The notes beneath the pieces are model-generated. The model did no database searches. It saw nothing but the letters and a program-made list of their open reading frames with translations, and was not told the DNA's origin. A stretch of 38,714 bases of DNA from Gammaproteobacteria bacterium (GTDB taxonomy: Bacteria; Pseudomonadota; Gammaproteobacteria; Pseudomonadales; Balneatricaceae): positions 1 to 38,714 of the forward strand of contig JAQRMV010000015.1 in NCBI GenBank assembly GCA_028598985.1, in the 5' to 3' direction. A program made the position numbers and the translations under genes. Shown here piece by piece: positions 29,747 to 38,412 of the stretch. Numbering within the stretch: position 1 is the stretch's first letter; each line of letters opens with the position of its first letter.

Positions 29747-30562
29747 ATGTATTTTGTTTCATTTAACATCAACAGTATCCGAGCCCGCATTCCGCAATTA
29801 GACGCCATTGTTGAGCAATACTTACCCGCTGTAATCGGCCTACAAGAAACCAAAGTTCAAGATATAGAATTTCCCATCACCGAAACGCAGCGCTTAGGTT
29901 ACCAGACCATATTTCATGGCCAAAAAGGCCATTATGGGGTGGCATTAATGACCAATTTGCCTATTATTAAAGAAATTAAAGGCCTACCTAGAGATTCTGA
30001 AGACGCTCAGCGGCGTTTAGTGGGTGCGAAGTTACAATTACCTTGTGGTGATACAATGACCGTATTTAATGGCTATTTTCCACAAGGAGAAAACATAGAC
30101 CACGAAACTAAGTTCCCTGCCAAAAGAGATTTTTACGCAGGCCTCACTGAATTATTGAAAACTGAGTATCAAAAAACCGATCATCTAGTGGTGATGGGTG
30201 ACATTAATGTAGCTGCTCAAGACATTGATATTGGTATAGGCGAAGACAATCGTAAACGCTGGTTAAAAACCGGCAAAGCCAGCTTTCAACCCGTAGAACG
30301 TCAATGGTTAAATGATTTGAGAAGTTTTGGCCTTACGGATAGTTATCGATGGTTACACCCAGATGCAACGGACTACTCCTGGTTTGATTACCGTAGCAAA
30401 GGGTTTGAACGTGATCCTATACGCGGTTTACGAATTGACCAAATTTTATTAACGCAAAGCCTGTTAGTTAAGTGTAAAAAGGCGGGTATCGACTACAAAA
30501 TACGTGGCATGGAGAAACCATCGGACCACTGCCCTATTTTTGTAGAACTGTCGGATACATAA
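29747..30562 (+). CDS. xthA: Exodeoxyribonuclease III
   Basis: Main AP endonuclease and 3'-5' exonuclease of base-excision repair. The 271 residues (E. coli 268) have FVSFNINSIRAR at the start, the metal-binding glutamate in GLQETK (Glu34), HGQKGHYGVALMT, GDINVAAQDIDIGIGEDNRKRWL (Asp152, Asn154) and the catalytic SDHCPI (His261). The RGLRIDQIL segment supplies the remaining active-site aspartate. It is followed by an ArsR-type gene whose 162-bp upstream region has its own promoter-like elements, so the two may be separate units. Confidence 0.96.
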   Translation: MYFVSFNINSIRARIPQLDAIVEQYLPAVIGLQETKVQDIEFPITETQRLGYQTIFHGQKGHYGVALMTNLPIIKEIKGLPRDSEDAQRRLVGAKLQLPCGDTMTVFNGYFPQGENIDHETKFPAKRDFYAGLTELLKTEYQKTDHLVVMGDINVAAQDIDIGIGEDNRKRWLKTGKASFQPVERQWLNDLRSFGLTDSYRWLHPDATDYSWFDYRSKGFERDPIRGLRIDQILLTQSLLVKCKKAGIDYKIRGMEKPSDHCPIFVELSDT

Positions 30563-30568
30563 TGTTTT

Positions 30569-30588
30569 ATAGCAATATAAATTGTTAT
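30569..30588. promoter_or_regulatory. Inverted repeat upstream of the ArsR-family gene
   Basis: ATAGCAAT, four bases, ATTGTTAT: eight-base arms with one mismatch. A TATAAT (30599-30604) and a second repeat, AATTG-N7-CAATT (30602-30618), follow. This suits an autoregulated promoter. The first repeat, followed two bases later by TTTTT, could alternatively act as a weak xthA terminator. Confidence 0.4.
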
Positions 30589-30724
30589 GCTTTTTAGTTA
30601 TAATTGGTTATATCAATTGTTCGGTGTTGCTTAGAAACGCCAATGAAAACTAGGGTTATGAAGAACTTAGTTGATTAACTTATGATTACAACAAGCACTA
30701 ATATAAGTGCGGAGAACATCGTCA

Positions 30725-31045
30725 ATGTCCAATAACAACCTCGCGGCAACTCAAGCTGCTGCCGACTTACAAGCCAATGCTAAAACCGCTGCAACCATGC
30801 TTAAAGCAATTGCCAATGAAAGTCGTTTGCTCATATTGTGTAACTTGGAAGGCAAAGAACTGTCGGTCACCGATCTAAACAATCACCTAGACTTAAGTCA
30901 ATCGGCCCTGTCTCAGCATCTAGCGGTGCTGCGCAAAGATGGTTTAGTGAAAACTCGCCGCGAATCCCAGACCATTTATTATTCTTTGTCAGATGTACGG
31001 GCTTCTAAAGTTATAAAAACCCTTCACGAGTTATATTGTTCTTAA
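30725..31045 (+). CDS. ArsR-family repressor with BigR/YgaV-like cysteine pair
   Basis: A 106-residue winged-helix repressor: LLKAIANESRLLILCNLEGKELSVTDLNNHLDLSQSALSQHLAVLRKDGLV, a beta wing with TRRESQTIYYSL, and a helical end HELYCS. There is no metal-binding ELCVCDL motif as in ArsR or SmtB. Instead single cysteines at 39 (ILCNL) and 105 (LYC) match the pair forming a disulfide or tetrasulfide in BigR, SqrR and YgaV, so persulfide or redox sensing is likely by inference. ATG 30725 is chosen with GGAG at 30711-30714; an ATG six codons upstream is less likely. No sulfide-oxidation genes are adjacent. Confidence 0.87.
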   Translation: MSNNNLAATQAAADLQANAKTAATMLKAIANESRLLILCNLEGKELSVTDLNNHLDLSQSALSQHLAVLRKDGLVKTRRESQTIYYSLSDVRASKVIKTLHELYCS

Positions 31046-31051
31046 TGTAAA

Positions 31052-32437
31052 TCAACAAAGATCAAATATTTTGCCTGGATTCATAATGTTTTTTGGATCC
31101 AAGGCGCGCTTGATTAGACCCATAGTACTCACTGCATGGGCTCCATGTTCCTCCAGTAGATATGCCTTCTTTCTTAAACCTATCCCGTGCTCCCCTGTAC
31201 ACGTGCCTTGTAGTGCTAAGGCTTGCTGAACCAAATAGTGGCTGAGCTGTTTCGCCGCCCTCACTTGATCTGGGTTATCTGGCCAGAATGGAATAAGCAG
31301 GTGAAAGTTGCCGTCGCCTACATGCCCTACTAGCGGGCAATTAAAACCGAGCTCTACCGCTTTGGATTCGGCTAATTCAATACAGTCGGCGAGGTTAGAA
31401 ATAGGCACACACACATCGGTACTAATTACACTTGCACCAGGATTTAAGGCAAGGCCAGCAAAATAAGCCTTATGGCGTGCAGTCCATAATTGGTTGCGCT
31501 CCTCCAAGGTTTCGGCCCAACGAAAGTCGTTAGCTTGATAGCCTTGAGCGACAGCTTCCACAGTGGTTATCTGTTCGTCAACACTGATTTTAGAGCCATG
31601 GAACTCTATAAATAATGTAGGTTGAGCAGTAAATCCCTGTAACTTGGAATACTCAATGCATGCTCCCATCTGACAGCTATTAAGTAACTCAATACGAGCC
31701 AGTGGCACAGCTAACTGCATACATTCAATCACACACTGTGCTGCCAGTTTAACGCTTGGAAAGCTACACACTGCTGCACGAATTTGCTCTGGCACGGGGA
31801 ATATGCGTAGCCTTAGTTCAGTAATAATGCCCAAGGTCCCTTCTGCACCCACGTATAAATGGGTTAAGTCGTAACCTGCGGCACTTTTTCTGGCCCGTCC
31901 ACCTGTTTGTATTATGTCTCCGTTAGGAGTGACCACGGTGAGGCCTAGCACCACTTCTTTCATAGTGCCATAACGTACAGCGTTGGTTCCGGAAGCTCGC
32001 GTAGAAGCCATGCCGCCTAAACTCGCATTAGCACCAGGGTCTAAGGGGAAAAACAAACCGCTGGTTTTTAGCTCGTAATTGAGAGCTTCACGGGTGACTC
32101 CAGCTTGTAATTTTACATCAAAATCTTCGGTATTAATTTCCAATATTTGGTTCATACCGGTCAAGTCAAAACTTACGCCACCGTTAACCGCCACTAACTG
32201 ACCCTCAAGGGACGTGCCGGCCCCAAATGCAATAACCGGAAGACTATATTCATTACAGATGCTTACAGCTCTGGCTACTGCTTCGGTACTATCGAGCATC
32301 AGCACGGCGTCTGGCAAGGTGTCACTTATGTATCCTTCCCCTGCGCCGTGCTCTTGGCGGGTGTTAGTGCCTTCGCTGTATTGATCGCCAAAGGTGTGTC
32401 TAAGTAGTGCAAGCCCTTCGTTTTTTGGTTTCACCAT
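31052..32437 (-). CDS. FAD-linked D-2-hydroxyacid (D-lactate) dehydrogenase
   Basis: A 461-residue member of the FAD-binding-4/PCMH flavoprotein family (GlcD, Dld/LDHD, D-2-hydroxyglutarate dehydrogenase). The FAD site reads AFGAGTSLEGQ and PGANASLGGMASTRASGTNAVRYGTMKEVVLGLTVV, and the C-terminal domain has GHVGDGNFHLLIPF, the family metal/substrate histidine motif, and TCTGEHGIGLRKKAYL. There is no Fe-S domain, and no GlcE/GlcF partner lies beside it, so D-lactate or another D-2-hydroxyacid is the likely substrate, with a quinone or cytochrome as acceptor. The gene lies 15 bases after the dioxygenase gene, so the two form an operon. Confidence 0.88.
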   Translation of the reverse strand: MVKPKNEGLALLRHTFGDQYSEGTNTRQEHGAGEGYISDTLPDAVLMLDSTEAVARAVSICNEYSLPVIAFGAGTSLEGQLVAVNGGVSFDLTGMNQILEINTEDFDVKLQAGVTREALNYELKTSGLFFPLDPGANASLGGMASTRASGTNAVRYGTMKEVVLGLTVVTPNGDIIQTGGRARKSAAGYDLTHLYVGAEGTLGIITELRLRIFPVPEQIRAAVCSFPSVKLAAQCVIECMQLAVPLARIELLNSCQMGACIEYSKLQGFTAQPTLFIEFHGSKISVDEQITTVEAVAQGYQANDFRWAETLEERNQLWTARHKAYFAGLALNPGASVISTDVCVPISNLADCIELAESKAVELGFNCPLVGHVGDGNFHLLIPFWPDNPDQVRAAKQLSHYLVQQALALQGTCTGEHGIGLRKKAYLLEEHGAHAVSTMGLIKRALDPKNIMNPGKIFDLC

Positions 32438-32452
32438 GCATCTCCAGTCGTA

Positions 32453-33523
32453 TTATTGAGTCGTTAAGGTGTTTATTGGATTAACAGTTAACTTAGCTAT
32501 ACCGCCATCTGCTCGGTCCCGATTGGTAAAATGTTGCATATCGTCAGGCACCACACTTAAACCGGGTAACTGCATCCAAATACGTAACAACAAGCGATAT
32601 TTAGCTGAGTCTTCCCAGTCTTCATAATCCGTGCGTGCGTGCATAAGGAAGCGGTTGTTTACAAACTGCATATCACCGGGCTGTAACATTGTTTCTAAGT
32701 ATAATTCTGGACGATTCCACAATACATCTTTTAACGCGGTCTGTGCTGTAACCTCGATATGGTCACTTGGTATCTTATCTCGCTCCTGATAAAACTCACT
32801 GAAACCTGGAATATAGTGGGCAATAAATTCACCTTGATCAGCGAACTTAAACACCGGAATCTTATAAGGAGTATATAGCTCTGTATCGCCACGGTCTGGC
32901 GTAGTGCGCATATAAGGGTAACCTTGGTATAAGGTATGCATTAATTCTGGCTTTTCTTCTAACAAAACATTGTGTACCGCTGCGGCACTCATGACACGGC
33001 TCAAGCCACCGTTTTTGCCTTTTCTGATGGACATTAAACCTACAATGTCTGCTGTGGGATCTCGGTGCATAATAAATTCACCACCGTTGTGATATGGACG
33101 ACGGTCAGAGGGGTCTTGTTTGTCGATTACTTCGCCAATGTAGTCGCCGCGGTAACTTTGTGACACAGGGATACCCAAGTGGAGAGAAATACCAAAATAG
33201 GCTAGTTTTGCTTCTTCCACAGTGTAATTAGCTATATCAAAACCAGATAATTTAGCCAAACCTCGGCCAAATCCTAGGACATTGGTTATGGCTCCAGCCA
33301 TTTGTGAAAATGAAGGCAAGGGAAAGTCTGCTTGAGTTAGCTTAGCAAAATCAGTTTCAGTACCGACCAACTGCTTTACGGCTTGATTTAGTTCTTCTAA
33401 GGTCTGTTTTGATATGTTAAACACCCAGCTTTTATCAGCTTCTATTTGTTTGCGGTCCCACACTGCTGGGCCGGTAATGGGTTGCATTTTTTGTCCTACA
33501 CCTGGGAAAGCCTTATTCATCAT
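32453..33523 (-). CDS. TauD/TfdA-family Fe(II)/2-oxoglutarate dioxygenase
   Basis: A 356-residue non-haem iron oxygenase. The metal triad appears as IMHRDPTAD (His153, Asp155) and MQFVNNRFLMHARTDYED (His295), followed by the 2-oxoglutarate-binding arginines in YRLLLRIWMQLPG. It is longer than TauD (about 280), with an extra 80-residue helical N-terminal part before GISLHLGIPVSQ. The substrate is unknown; a carboxylate, sulfonate or small amino acid derivative would fit the family. AAGG precedes the tandem ATG codons 33523 and 33520. Divergent LysR gene upstream, dehydrogenase gene downstream. Confidence 0.87.
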   Translation of the reverse strand: MMNKAFPGVGQKMQPITGPAVWDRKQIEADKSWVFNISKQTLEELNQAVKQLVGTETDFAKLTQADFPLPSFSQMAGAITNVLGFGRGLAKLSGFDIANYTVEEAKLAYFGISLHLGIPVSQSYRGDYIGEVIDKQDPSDRRPYHNGGEFIMHRDPTADIVGLMSIRKGKNGGLSRVMSAAAVHNVLLEEKPELMHTLYQGYPYMRTTPDRGDTELYTPYKIPVFKFADQGEFIAHYIPGFSEFYQERDKIPSDHIEVTAQTALKDVLWNRPELYLETMLQPGDMQFVNNRFLMHARTDYEDWEDSAKYRLLLRIWMQLPGLSVVPDDMQHFTNRDRADGGIAKLTVNPINTLTTQ

Positions 33524-33604
33524 TTCTGCCTTTTATTTTTAAACGTAGGGTTACTCTAGGACTTTTTTCATGATATAAAAAATACATAATAGATATAGCT
33601 AAAG

Positions 33605-33619
33605 ATAACTTTTTGTTAT
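33605..33619. promoter_or_regulatory. LysR-type box (ATAAC-N5-GTTAT)
   Basis: A perfect five-base-arm inverted repeat with T-N11-A geometry lies between the divergent LysR and dioxygenase genes. It is immediately followed by a second perfect repeat, ATGTCATT-N6-AATGACAT (33618-33639), which reaches the first possible lysR start. Together they form a plausible regulator-binding region. Confidence 0.5.
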
Positions 33620-33652
33620 GTCATTTATATTAATGACATGGTCGTGGTAGTA

Positions 33653-34621
33653 ATGAACCTTAAACAGCTTAAATATTTTTTAACCATTGCCGAGCTGGGC
33701 AGTATGTCTGCCGCTTCTCGGGCGTTATTTATCGCACAACCGGCATTAAGTCTACAGATAGCCAACTTAGAAACTGAATTAGCGGTGTCTTTATTCGCCC
33801 GTAGCGTCAAAGGCGTCACTCTTACCAGTGCCGGTGAAAAGTTAATTGATCATGCACGAACAATTACCCGACAAGTGGAAACGGCCAAAGACCACGTGAG
33901 TTCAGATTCATTTTCACCGCGTGGAGCAGTGCGTTTGGTGATTGACGGTTCTAAAGCCTACACCTTACTTGCTCCCTTGTTACAGCGATGTGCCGCTGCA
34001 TACCCCAATATTCAATTGAGTGTTACTGATGCCATGAGTACTCATGCAGCCCAATCTTTAATCGAAGGCAAGGTAGATATGGCGGTGATTCCAGGCGCCG
34101 AAGATTTGATTGGTGTAGAGGTTACACCTTTGTACCTTGAACCTTTGCATCTGATAGGCAAGAAACTAAGTAAAAAAATAAATAAGCAACAGGACCAGGG
34201 GGCTAATGATGAGTGCATCTCATTTGCACAATTACAACATTTTCCGCTGGTTGCTCCCAGCAAAGGCTTTAATTTACGTCATCATATCGACGAAGCAGCA
34301 TTACAGGCCCAGCACCCTTTAGATATCAAATACCAACAAGACACAGGCTTATCATTACGTTGTTTAACCCACCATGGTATGGCCTATGCGATCTTACCCC
34401 TTGATGTCATGGCGGCAGAACTTCGCCTTGGGGAGCTGGAGTCCTTAAAGATCATTGATCCACCTATTCAGCGAGTACACTCATTGGTGCAGGTGTCTGG
34501 CCAGGGGCCTTCCCATGCGATGCAAGCAGTCGCGTTGTTAGTAAAGATATTAGTCGATGATTTGTGTACCAATGGCACCTTAGACGGACAATGTTTGGCC
34601 CACAAAAAAGCCCTCAACTAG
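33653..34621 (+). CDS. LysR-family regulator (Nac-like), divergent from the dioxygenase operon
   Basis: A 322-residue LysR regulator with an N-terminal HTH (MNLKQLKYFLTIAELGSMSAASRALFIAQPALSLQIANLETELAVSLFARSVKGVTLTSAGEKL), resembling the Nac/CynR-like branch, and a substrate-binding domain beginning RGAVRLVIDG. ATG 33653 is preferred because it gives the standard LysR beginning; ATG 33638 would add MVVVV. The divergent layout and LysR-type boxes suggest that it controls the dioxygenase-dehydrogenase operon, by inference. Its stop codon lies inside the hairpin shared with htpG. Confidence 0.88.
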   Translation: MNLKQLKYFLTIAELGSMSAASRALFIAQPALSLQIANLETELAVSLFARSVKGVTLTSAGEKLIDHARTITRQVETAKDHVSSDSFSPRGAVRLVIDGSKAYTLLAPLLQRCAAAYPNIQLSVTDAMSTHAAQSLIEGKVDMAVIPGAEDLIGVEVTPLYLEPLHLIGKKLSKKINKQQDQGANDECISFAQLQHFPLVAPSKGFNLRHHIDEAALQAQHPLDIKYQQDTGLSLRCLTHHGMAYAILPLDVMAAELRLGELESLKIIDPPIQRVHSLVQVSGQGPSHAMQAVALLVKILVDDLCTNGTLDGQCLAHKKALN

Positions 34622-34641
34622 GATTCTAGGCGAAGGCTTTT
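34606..34641. terminator. Possible terminator between lysR and htpG
   Basis: AAAAGCC (34606-34612) pairs with GGCTTTT (34635-34641) around a 22-base loop holding a small CTAG-GATT-CTAG stem. A and T flanks allow use in both directions. It overlaps the end of the LysR gene. Confidence 0.4.
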
Positions 34642-34670
34642 ATTTACCCATTGGAGCTTTTCAGACCTGT

Positions 34671-36572
34671 TTAGGCACTCAATTCCAACAACAACTTGTT
34701 CAAACGAGACACGTAAGCTGCGGGGTCTTCCAGCTGTCCGCCCTCGGCCAACTGTGCTTGATCAAACAATACACGCGTTAACTCTCCAAAGCGATCTTCG
34801 TCTGCTTCATCATTAAGTTTTGCAACAAGGGGATGTTCTGGGTTTAATTCAAACGTAGGTTTGGTCGCTGGCATGGCTTGGCCAGCAGCTTCCATAATAC
34901 GACGCATTTGTAGCCCCATATCGTCTTCACCAACCACTAAACATGCTGGTGAGTCAGTTAAACGATTAGTTATGCGTACATTCTCTACCTGATCTTCAAG
35001 TAAGCCTTTAACACGCTCTACAAGGCCTTCGTATTGTTTAGCCTGTTTTTCCTGCTCTTTCTTCTCGGCTTCGCCTTCCACTTCACCAAGGTCTAACGCA
35101 CCTTTTGCAACGTCTTGTAGCTGTGTACCGTCAAACTCCATCATGTGAGACATCAACCACTCGTCTACACGCTCAGATAACAACAATACTTCGATTCCCT
35201 TTTTACGGAAAATTTCTAAGTGTGGGCTGTTCTTGGCGGTATTATGATTGTCTGCAACCACGTAGTAGATCTTGTCTTGGCCTTCTTGCATACGACCTTT
35301 GTATTCGGCTAAGCTATGTAATTGCTCAACTTTGTCGTCGGTGCTAGATGAAAAGCGCAATAAGTTGGCAATTTTTTCTTTGTTGCCATGGTCTTCTGCA
35401 GGTCCTTCTTTCATTACCTGACCAAACTCTTTCCAGAAAGTAGCGTATTGTTCTGGTTGTTTTTTGGACATTTTTTCAAGCACATCCAATACCCGCTTAG
35501 TTAATGCTGCGCGCATAGAATCAATCACTGGATCTTTTTGTAAGATTTCACGGGACACGTTCAAAGACAAGTCGTTGCTGTCTACTACGCCTTTCATAAA
35601 GCGTAAGTACATTGGCAAAAATTGCTCGGCTTCGTCCATGATGAATACACGCTGAACATATAGCTTAAGGCCCCGGCTGGCTTCACGCTGATACATATCC
35701 ATAGGCGCTTTAGCAGGAATGTACAACAGGCTAGTATATTCTAGCTTACCTTCAACCTTGTTATGGGACCAGGTTAAAGGCTCTTGAAAATCATGGGAAA
35801 TATGTTTGTAAAACTCATGATACTGTTCATCTTTTACTTCTGAACGAGACTTAGTCCAAAGGGCTGTAGCCGAGTTTACAGTTTCTTCTTCAGGTTCTTT
35901 TTTGTCGGCGTCTTCACCAAAGTGCTCTTTCATCATGATCACTGGAATAGAGATATGATCTGAGTATTTTCGCACTAAGCTACGTAAACGAAAGCCTTCT
36001 GCAAATTCACTTTCATCAGCTTTAAGGTGCAAGATGATTTCTGTACCACGGTCGGCTTTTTCAACTTGAGAAATATCAAATTCGCCTTCCCCTTTTGAGC
36101 GCCAAGAAACACCTTCAGATGTTTCGCTTCCCGCTTTACGGGTGATCACTTCAACTTCGTCGGCAACGATAAATGATGAGTAGAAACCCACACCAAATTG
36201 TCCGATTAACTGCGAGTCTTTTTGTTGATCTCCTGTTAGATTCTGGAGAAATTCTGACGTGCCAGACTTAGCAATGGTGCCTAAATGCTCAATCACATCG
36301 GTACGGTTCATACCGATACCGTTATCTTTAATGCTCAGCGTATTGGCTTCTTTGTCAAAGCTAATACGAATAGATAGATCGCTGTCATCTCCATAAAGGC
36401 TGCCGTCAGACACAGCGGCGAAACGCATTTTGTCTGCAGCATCCGATGCATTAGAAATGAGTTCGCGAAGGAAAATCTCCTTGTTACTGTACAAAGAATG
36501 AACCATCAAATGAAGAAGCTGTTTAACTTCTGTTTGAAAACCTAATGTTTCTGTTTGTGTTTCAGTGCTCAT
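34671..36572 (-). CDS. htpG: Chaperone protein HtpG (Hsp90)
   Basis: Bacterial Hsp90: an ATP-dependent homodimeric chaperone. The 633 residues (E. coli 624) include the GHKL ATP-binding motifs [15 protein letters not shown] (Glu37, Asn41, Asp44), [15 protein letters not shown] and [12 protein letters not shown], then the middle domain with [10 protein letters not shown], and the C-terminal dimerisation domain. A glutamate/lysine-rich stretch ([18 protein letters not shown]) lies between middle and C-terminal domains, as in E. coli. GGAG of ACGGAGAAATAAC precedes the start. Expression from a sigma-32 promoter 85-110 bases upstream fits heat-shock control. Confidence 0.97.
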   Translation of the reverse strand: MSTETQTETLGFQTEVKQLLHLMVHSLYSNKEIFLRELISNASDAADKMRFAAVSDGSLYGDDSDLSIRISFDKEANTLSIKDNGIGMNRTDVIEHLGTIAKSGTSEFLQNLTGDQQKDSQLIGQFGVGFYSSFIVADEVEVITRKAGSETSEGVSWRSKGEGEFDISQVEKADRGTEIILHLKADESEFAEGFRLRSLVRKYSDHISIPVIMMKEHFGEDADKKEPEEETVNSATALWTKSRSEVKDEQYHEFYKHISHDFQEPLTWSHNKVEGKLEYTSLLYIPAKAPMDMYQREASRGLKLYVQRVFIMDEAEQFLPMYLRFMKGVVDSNDLSLNVSREILQKDPVIDSMRAALTKRVLDVLEKMSKKQPEQYATFWKEFGQVMKEGPAEDHGNKEKIANLLRFSSSTDDKVEQLHSLAEYKGRMQEGQDKIYYVVADNHNTAKNSPHLEIFRKKGIEVLLLSERVDEWLMSHMMEFDGTQLQDVAKGALDLGEVEGEAEKKEQEKQAKQYEGLVERVKGLLEDQVENVRITNRLTDSPACLVVGEDDMGLQMRRIMEAAGQAMPATKPTFELNPEHPLVAKLNDEADEDRFGELTRVLFDQAQLAEGGQLEDPAAYVSRLNKLLLELSA

Positions 36573-36656
36573 GGGGTGTTATTTCTCCGTCAATCATGGG
36601 CTGCGCTAATTAATTTAATCTAAATAAACGCGAGTAAAATGGTTACCGAAACAATG

Positions 36657-36682
36657 ATGGGGGTGGCTTGTACAATTTCAAG
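36657..36682 (-). promoter_or_regulatory. Sigma-32 heat-shock promoter of htpG
   Basis: Read leftwards: CTTGAA (36682-36677; CTTGAAA with one more base), a 14-base spacer, and CCCCAT (36662-36657). Both elements match the E. coli RpoH consensus (CTTGAAA, CCCCATnT) fully apart from the final -10 base. The expected start, near 36650, gives a leader of roughly 78 bases. Confidence 0.85.
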
Positions 36683-36686
36683 CCAC
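36663..36686. repeat. Perfect inverted repeat over the htpG promoter
   Basis: GTGGCTTG (36663-36670) and CAAGCCAC (36679-36686) are perfect eight-base arms around eight bases. The right arm contains most of the sigma-32 -35 element. It could be an operator, or a terminator hairpin for the upstream thioesterase operon lacking a T tract. Confidence 0.6.
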
Positions 36687-36707
36687 GCAGGCTATTTAAC
36701 GGGTGAA

Positions 36708-37148
36708 TTAAGCTTCTTCACTCAACAAAAAGTGAGCTCTTGCCGTGGCAATAGGTTGTTCTATGTGGCTTTGCCATGCCACTACGTGAACGTTGGCAAT
36801 ACGTTTGCCTTGGCGCACTAAACTACAACGGGCATGGGTAGGTTCAACCTTACCGGCACTAATGTAATCAATAGAGAAGTCTATTATTTTGGGTAAAGTA
36901 GGCTCCGTTGTGGATAGCATTTGAGCTAAAGCCGCCGCGACCTCCATAAAACCCGCCACTACACCACCATGTAAGGCCGGCGAGATGGGATTGCCCACAT
37001 TGCTTGGCTCTGTACCTAAGGTAAATAACCAACCTTGGTCATCTTCTTCAATTTCAACACCAATAAACTTGGCATAAGGGATAAACTCTAGCATAGCGTT
37101 AAAGTCGCCCTGCTGTTTGCAAGTTTGTATGAGTTGGTTCAAGTTCAT
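36708..37148 (-). CDS. Hotdog-fold thioesterase (PaaI-like), second of a pair
   Basis: A 146-residue hotdog protein predicted to hydrolyse acyl-CoA thioesters. The helix motif NPISPALHGGVVAGFMEVAAALA contains the HGG core of the PaaI group, and the strand TLPKIIDFSIDYISAGK with the closing HVVAWQS completes the fold. Its start overlaps the stop of the preceding thioesterase by four bases (ATGA), so the two are translationally coupled and may form a heteromer. Substrate unknown. Confidence 0.85.
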   Translation of the reverse strand: MNLNQLIQTCKQQGDFNAMLEFIPYAKFIGVEIEEDDQGWLFTLGTEPSNVGNPISPALHGGVVAGFMEVAAALAQMLSTTEPTLPKIIDFSIDYISAGKVEPTHARCSLVRQGKRIANVHVVAWQSHIEQPIATARAHFLLSEEA

Positions 37149-37621
37149 AGGATAGCCCCCTTTGCCCCAACTTTCACAAACCCGTTAGAACCCCACGTCT
37201 TGCCACTACGCACAAATGTAGCAACACAGTGCACAATAGGGTTGTTAGGGTCATCTTGGTAAGCGTAACCCCGTGTAAAGCACACACTACGGGTGATTTT
37301 GTAACACTCGGCCCAGGCAAAAATAGAGCCTTTAGCGTTAGCTCGGCGCATATGATCTATACGTAAATCTAAAGTAGGACAAAATTCCGGGGTAGGTAAA
37401 GACGCAATAATAGAAAATCCACATACGGTATCCATCATGGTGGTTAAAATACCGCCATGCACATAACCTTCCGGATCCATGCCCGAAATATCTGGATTAT
37501 AGGGTAGTTCTAGAGTGAGCTGGCCATCTGAGGCGGTAATGATCTTCATACCTAATTTTTTACAGTGGGGTAATATTTGTAAAAAATTATTAGCCTGTGC
37601 CAAACGTTTTTGTTGGTCCAT
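37145..37621 (-). CDS. Hotdog-fold thioesterase (PaaI-like), first of a pair
   Basis: A 158-residue hotdog protein. The catalytic region GMDPEGYVHGGILTTMMDTVCGFSI carries HGG plus the aspartate typical of PaaI/4HBT enzymes, followed by TLDLRIDHMRRA. The N-terminal helix (RLAQANNFLQILPHCKKLG) is also family-like. Sequence similarity to the coupled neighbour is limited, so this is an old duplication or two separate families. Gene order is DUF599, then 22 bases, then this gene. Confidence 0.85.
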   Translation of the reverse strand: MDQQKRLAQANNFLQILPHCKKLGMKIITASDGQLTLELPYNPDISGMDPEGYVHGGILTTMMDTVCGFSIIASLPTPEFCPTLDLRIDHMRRANAKGSIFAWAECYKITRSVCFTRGYAYQDDPNNPIVHCVATFVRSGKTWGSNGFVKVGAKGAIL

Positions 37622-37643
37622 AACTACCCTATCCCTTCAATCA

Positions 37644-38408
37644 CTAGATGAGGTGGTAGTCTACCAAGGTTTTACGGTTCTTCGAGTCATTAGAACCCTT
37701 TAGTTCTGCAAGGGAGCTGGAGTTGAATTCGCGGCTGTAGAGGATGTAGACCACGGCCGTAGTGGTGATCATGAATGCTACGGGGTGTATACTCCAAGTG
37801 AGTACGGCAAGGCTATAGTAATAGGCCCGTAAACCAAAGTTAAAATTATTGCCCGCCATGGATAACACCTTAGCAGAGCGATTGACGTGGTCCATGAGGT
37901 CTTTGTTATTAGCGATATCGCCATGTACTACCGGGGCGCTAGATATCATGACCGTGGCAAAACCATATTGCCTGAGGCTCCAAGTGAACTTAAAGAAGGC
38001 ATAAACAAACAATAATATTAGAAAGAATAGCTTAAACTGCCACTCCAGCGCGGATTGCGGCGGTAAAAATGGAATGCCTTTGCCAATATGCACCACATCA
38101 TCGGTATAACCCACCAATGTCACTAAACCTGCTAATACCAGTAAGCTAGACGAAGCAAACAGCGTGACGTAACGCTCTAAGTTGGCCACTGCGCCAATGT
38201 CTGCCATGCGCATGTCACGGCCAATCATACGTATCATCCAGCGTTGTCGATATGCATGCAGCACCCCAGCTAGGGAATCTTTTCGCCTTGATGCTTTGAT
38301 AGCATAGGCTTGATAACCACGTACAGATATTACAAACCACAACAATGCTGCCAAGTTCCAACCCTGCTCAGACAATATTGCAATCATGTCAGTATTGATG
38401 CTTTCCAT
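37644..38408 (-). CDS. DUF599-family membrane protein
   Basis: A 254-residue integral membrane protein of unknown function. It has about four hydrophobic segments: residues 15-29, 78-102, 124-145 and 200-226. The family pattern is recognisable in YRQRWMIRMIGRDMRMADIGAVANLERYVTLFASSSLLVLAGLV, the lengthy soluble part with DHVNRSAKVLSMAGNNFNFGLRAYYYSLAVLTW, and a charged C-terminal tail. The start is four bases after the stop of the upstream small gene, with GAGAGC as ribosome site, so they are coupled. No function is known for the family to my knowledge. Confidence 0.82.
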   Translation of the reverse strand: MESINTDMIAILSEQGWNLAALLWFVISVRGYQAYAIKASRRKDSLAGVLHAYRQRWMIRMIGRDMRMADIGAVANLERYVTLFASSSLLVLAGLVTLVGYTDDVVHIGKGIPFLPPQSALEWQFKLFFLILLFVYAFFKFTWSLRQYGFATVMISSAPVVHGDIANNKDLMDHVNRSAKVLSMAGNNFNFGLRAYYYSLAVLTWSIHPVAFMITTTAVVYILYSREFNSSSLAELKGSNDSKNRKTLVDYHLI

Positions 38409-38412
38409 AGGG

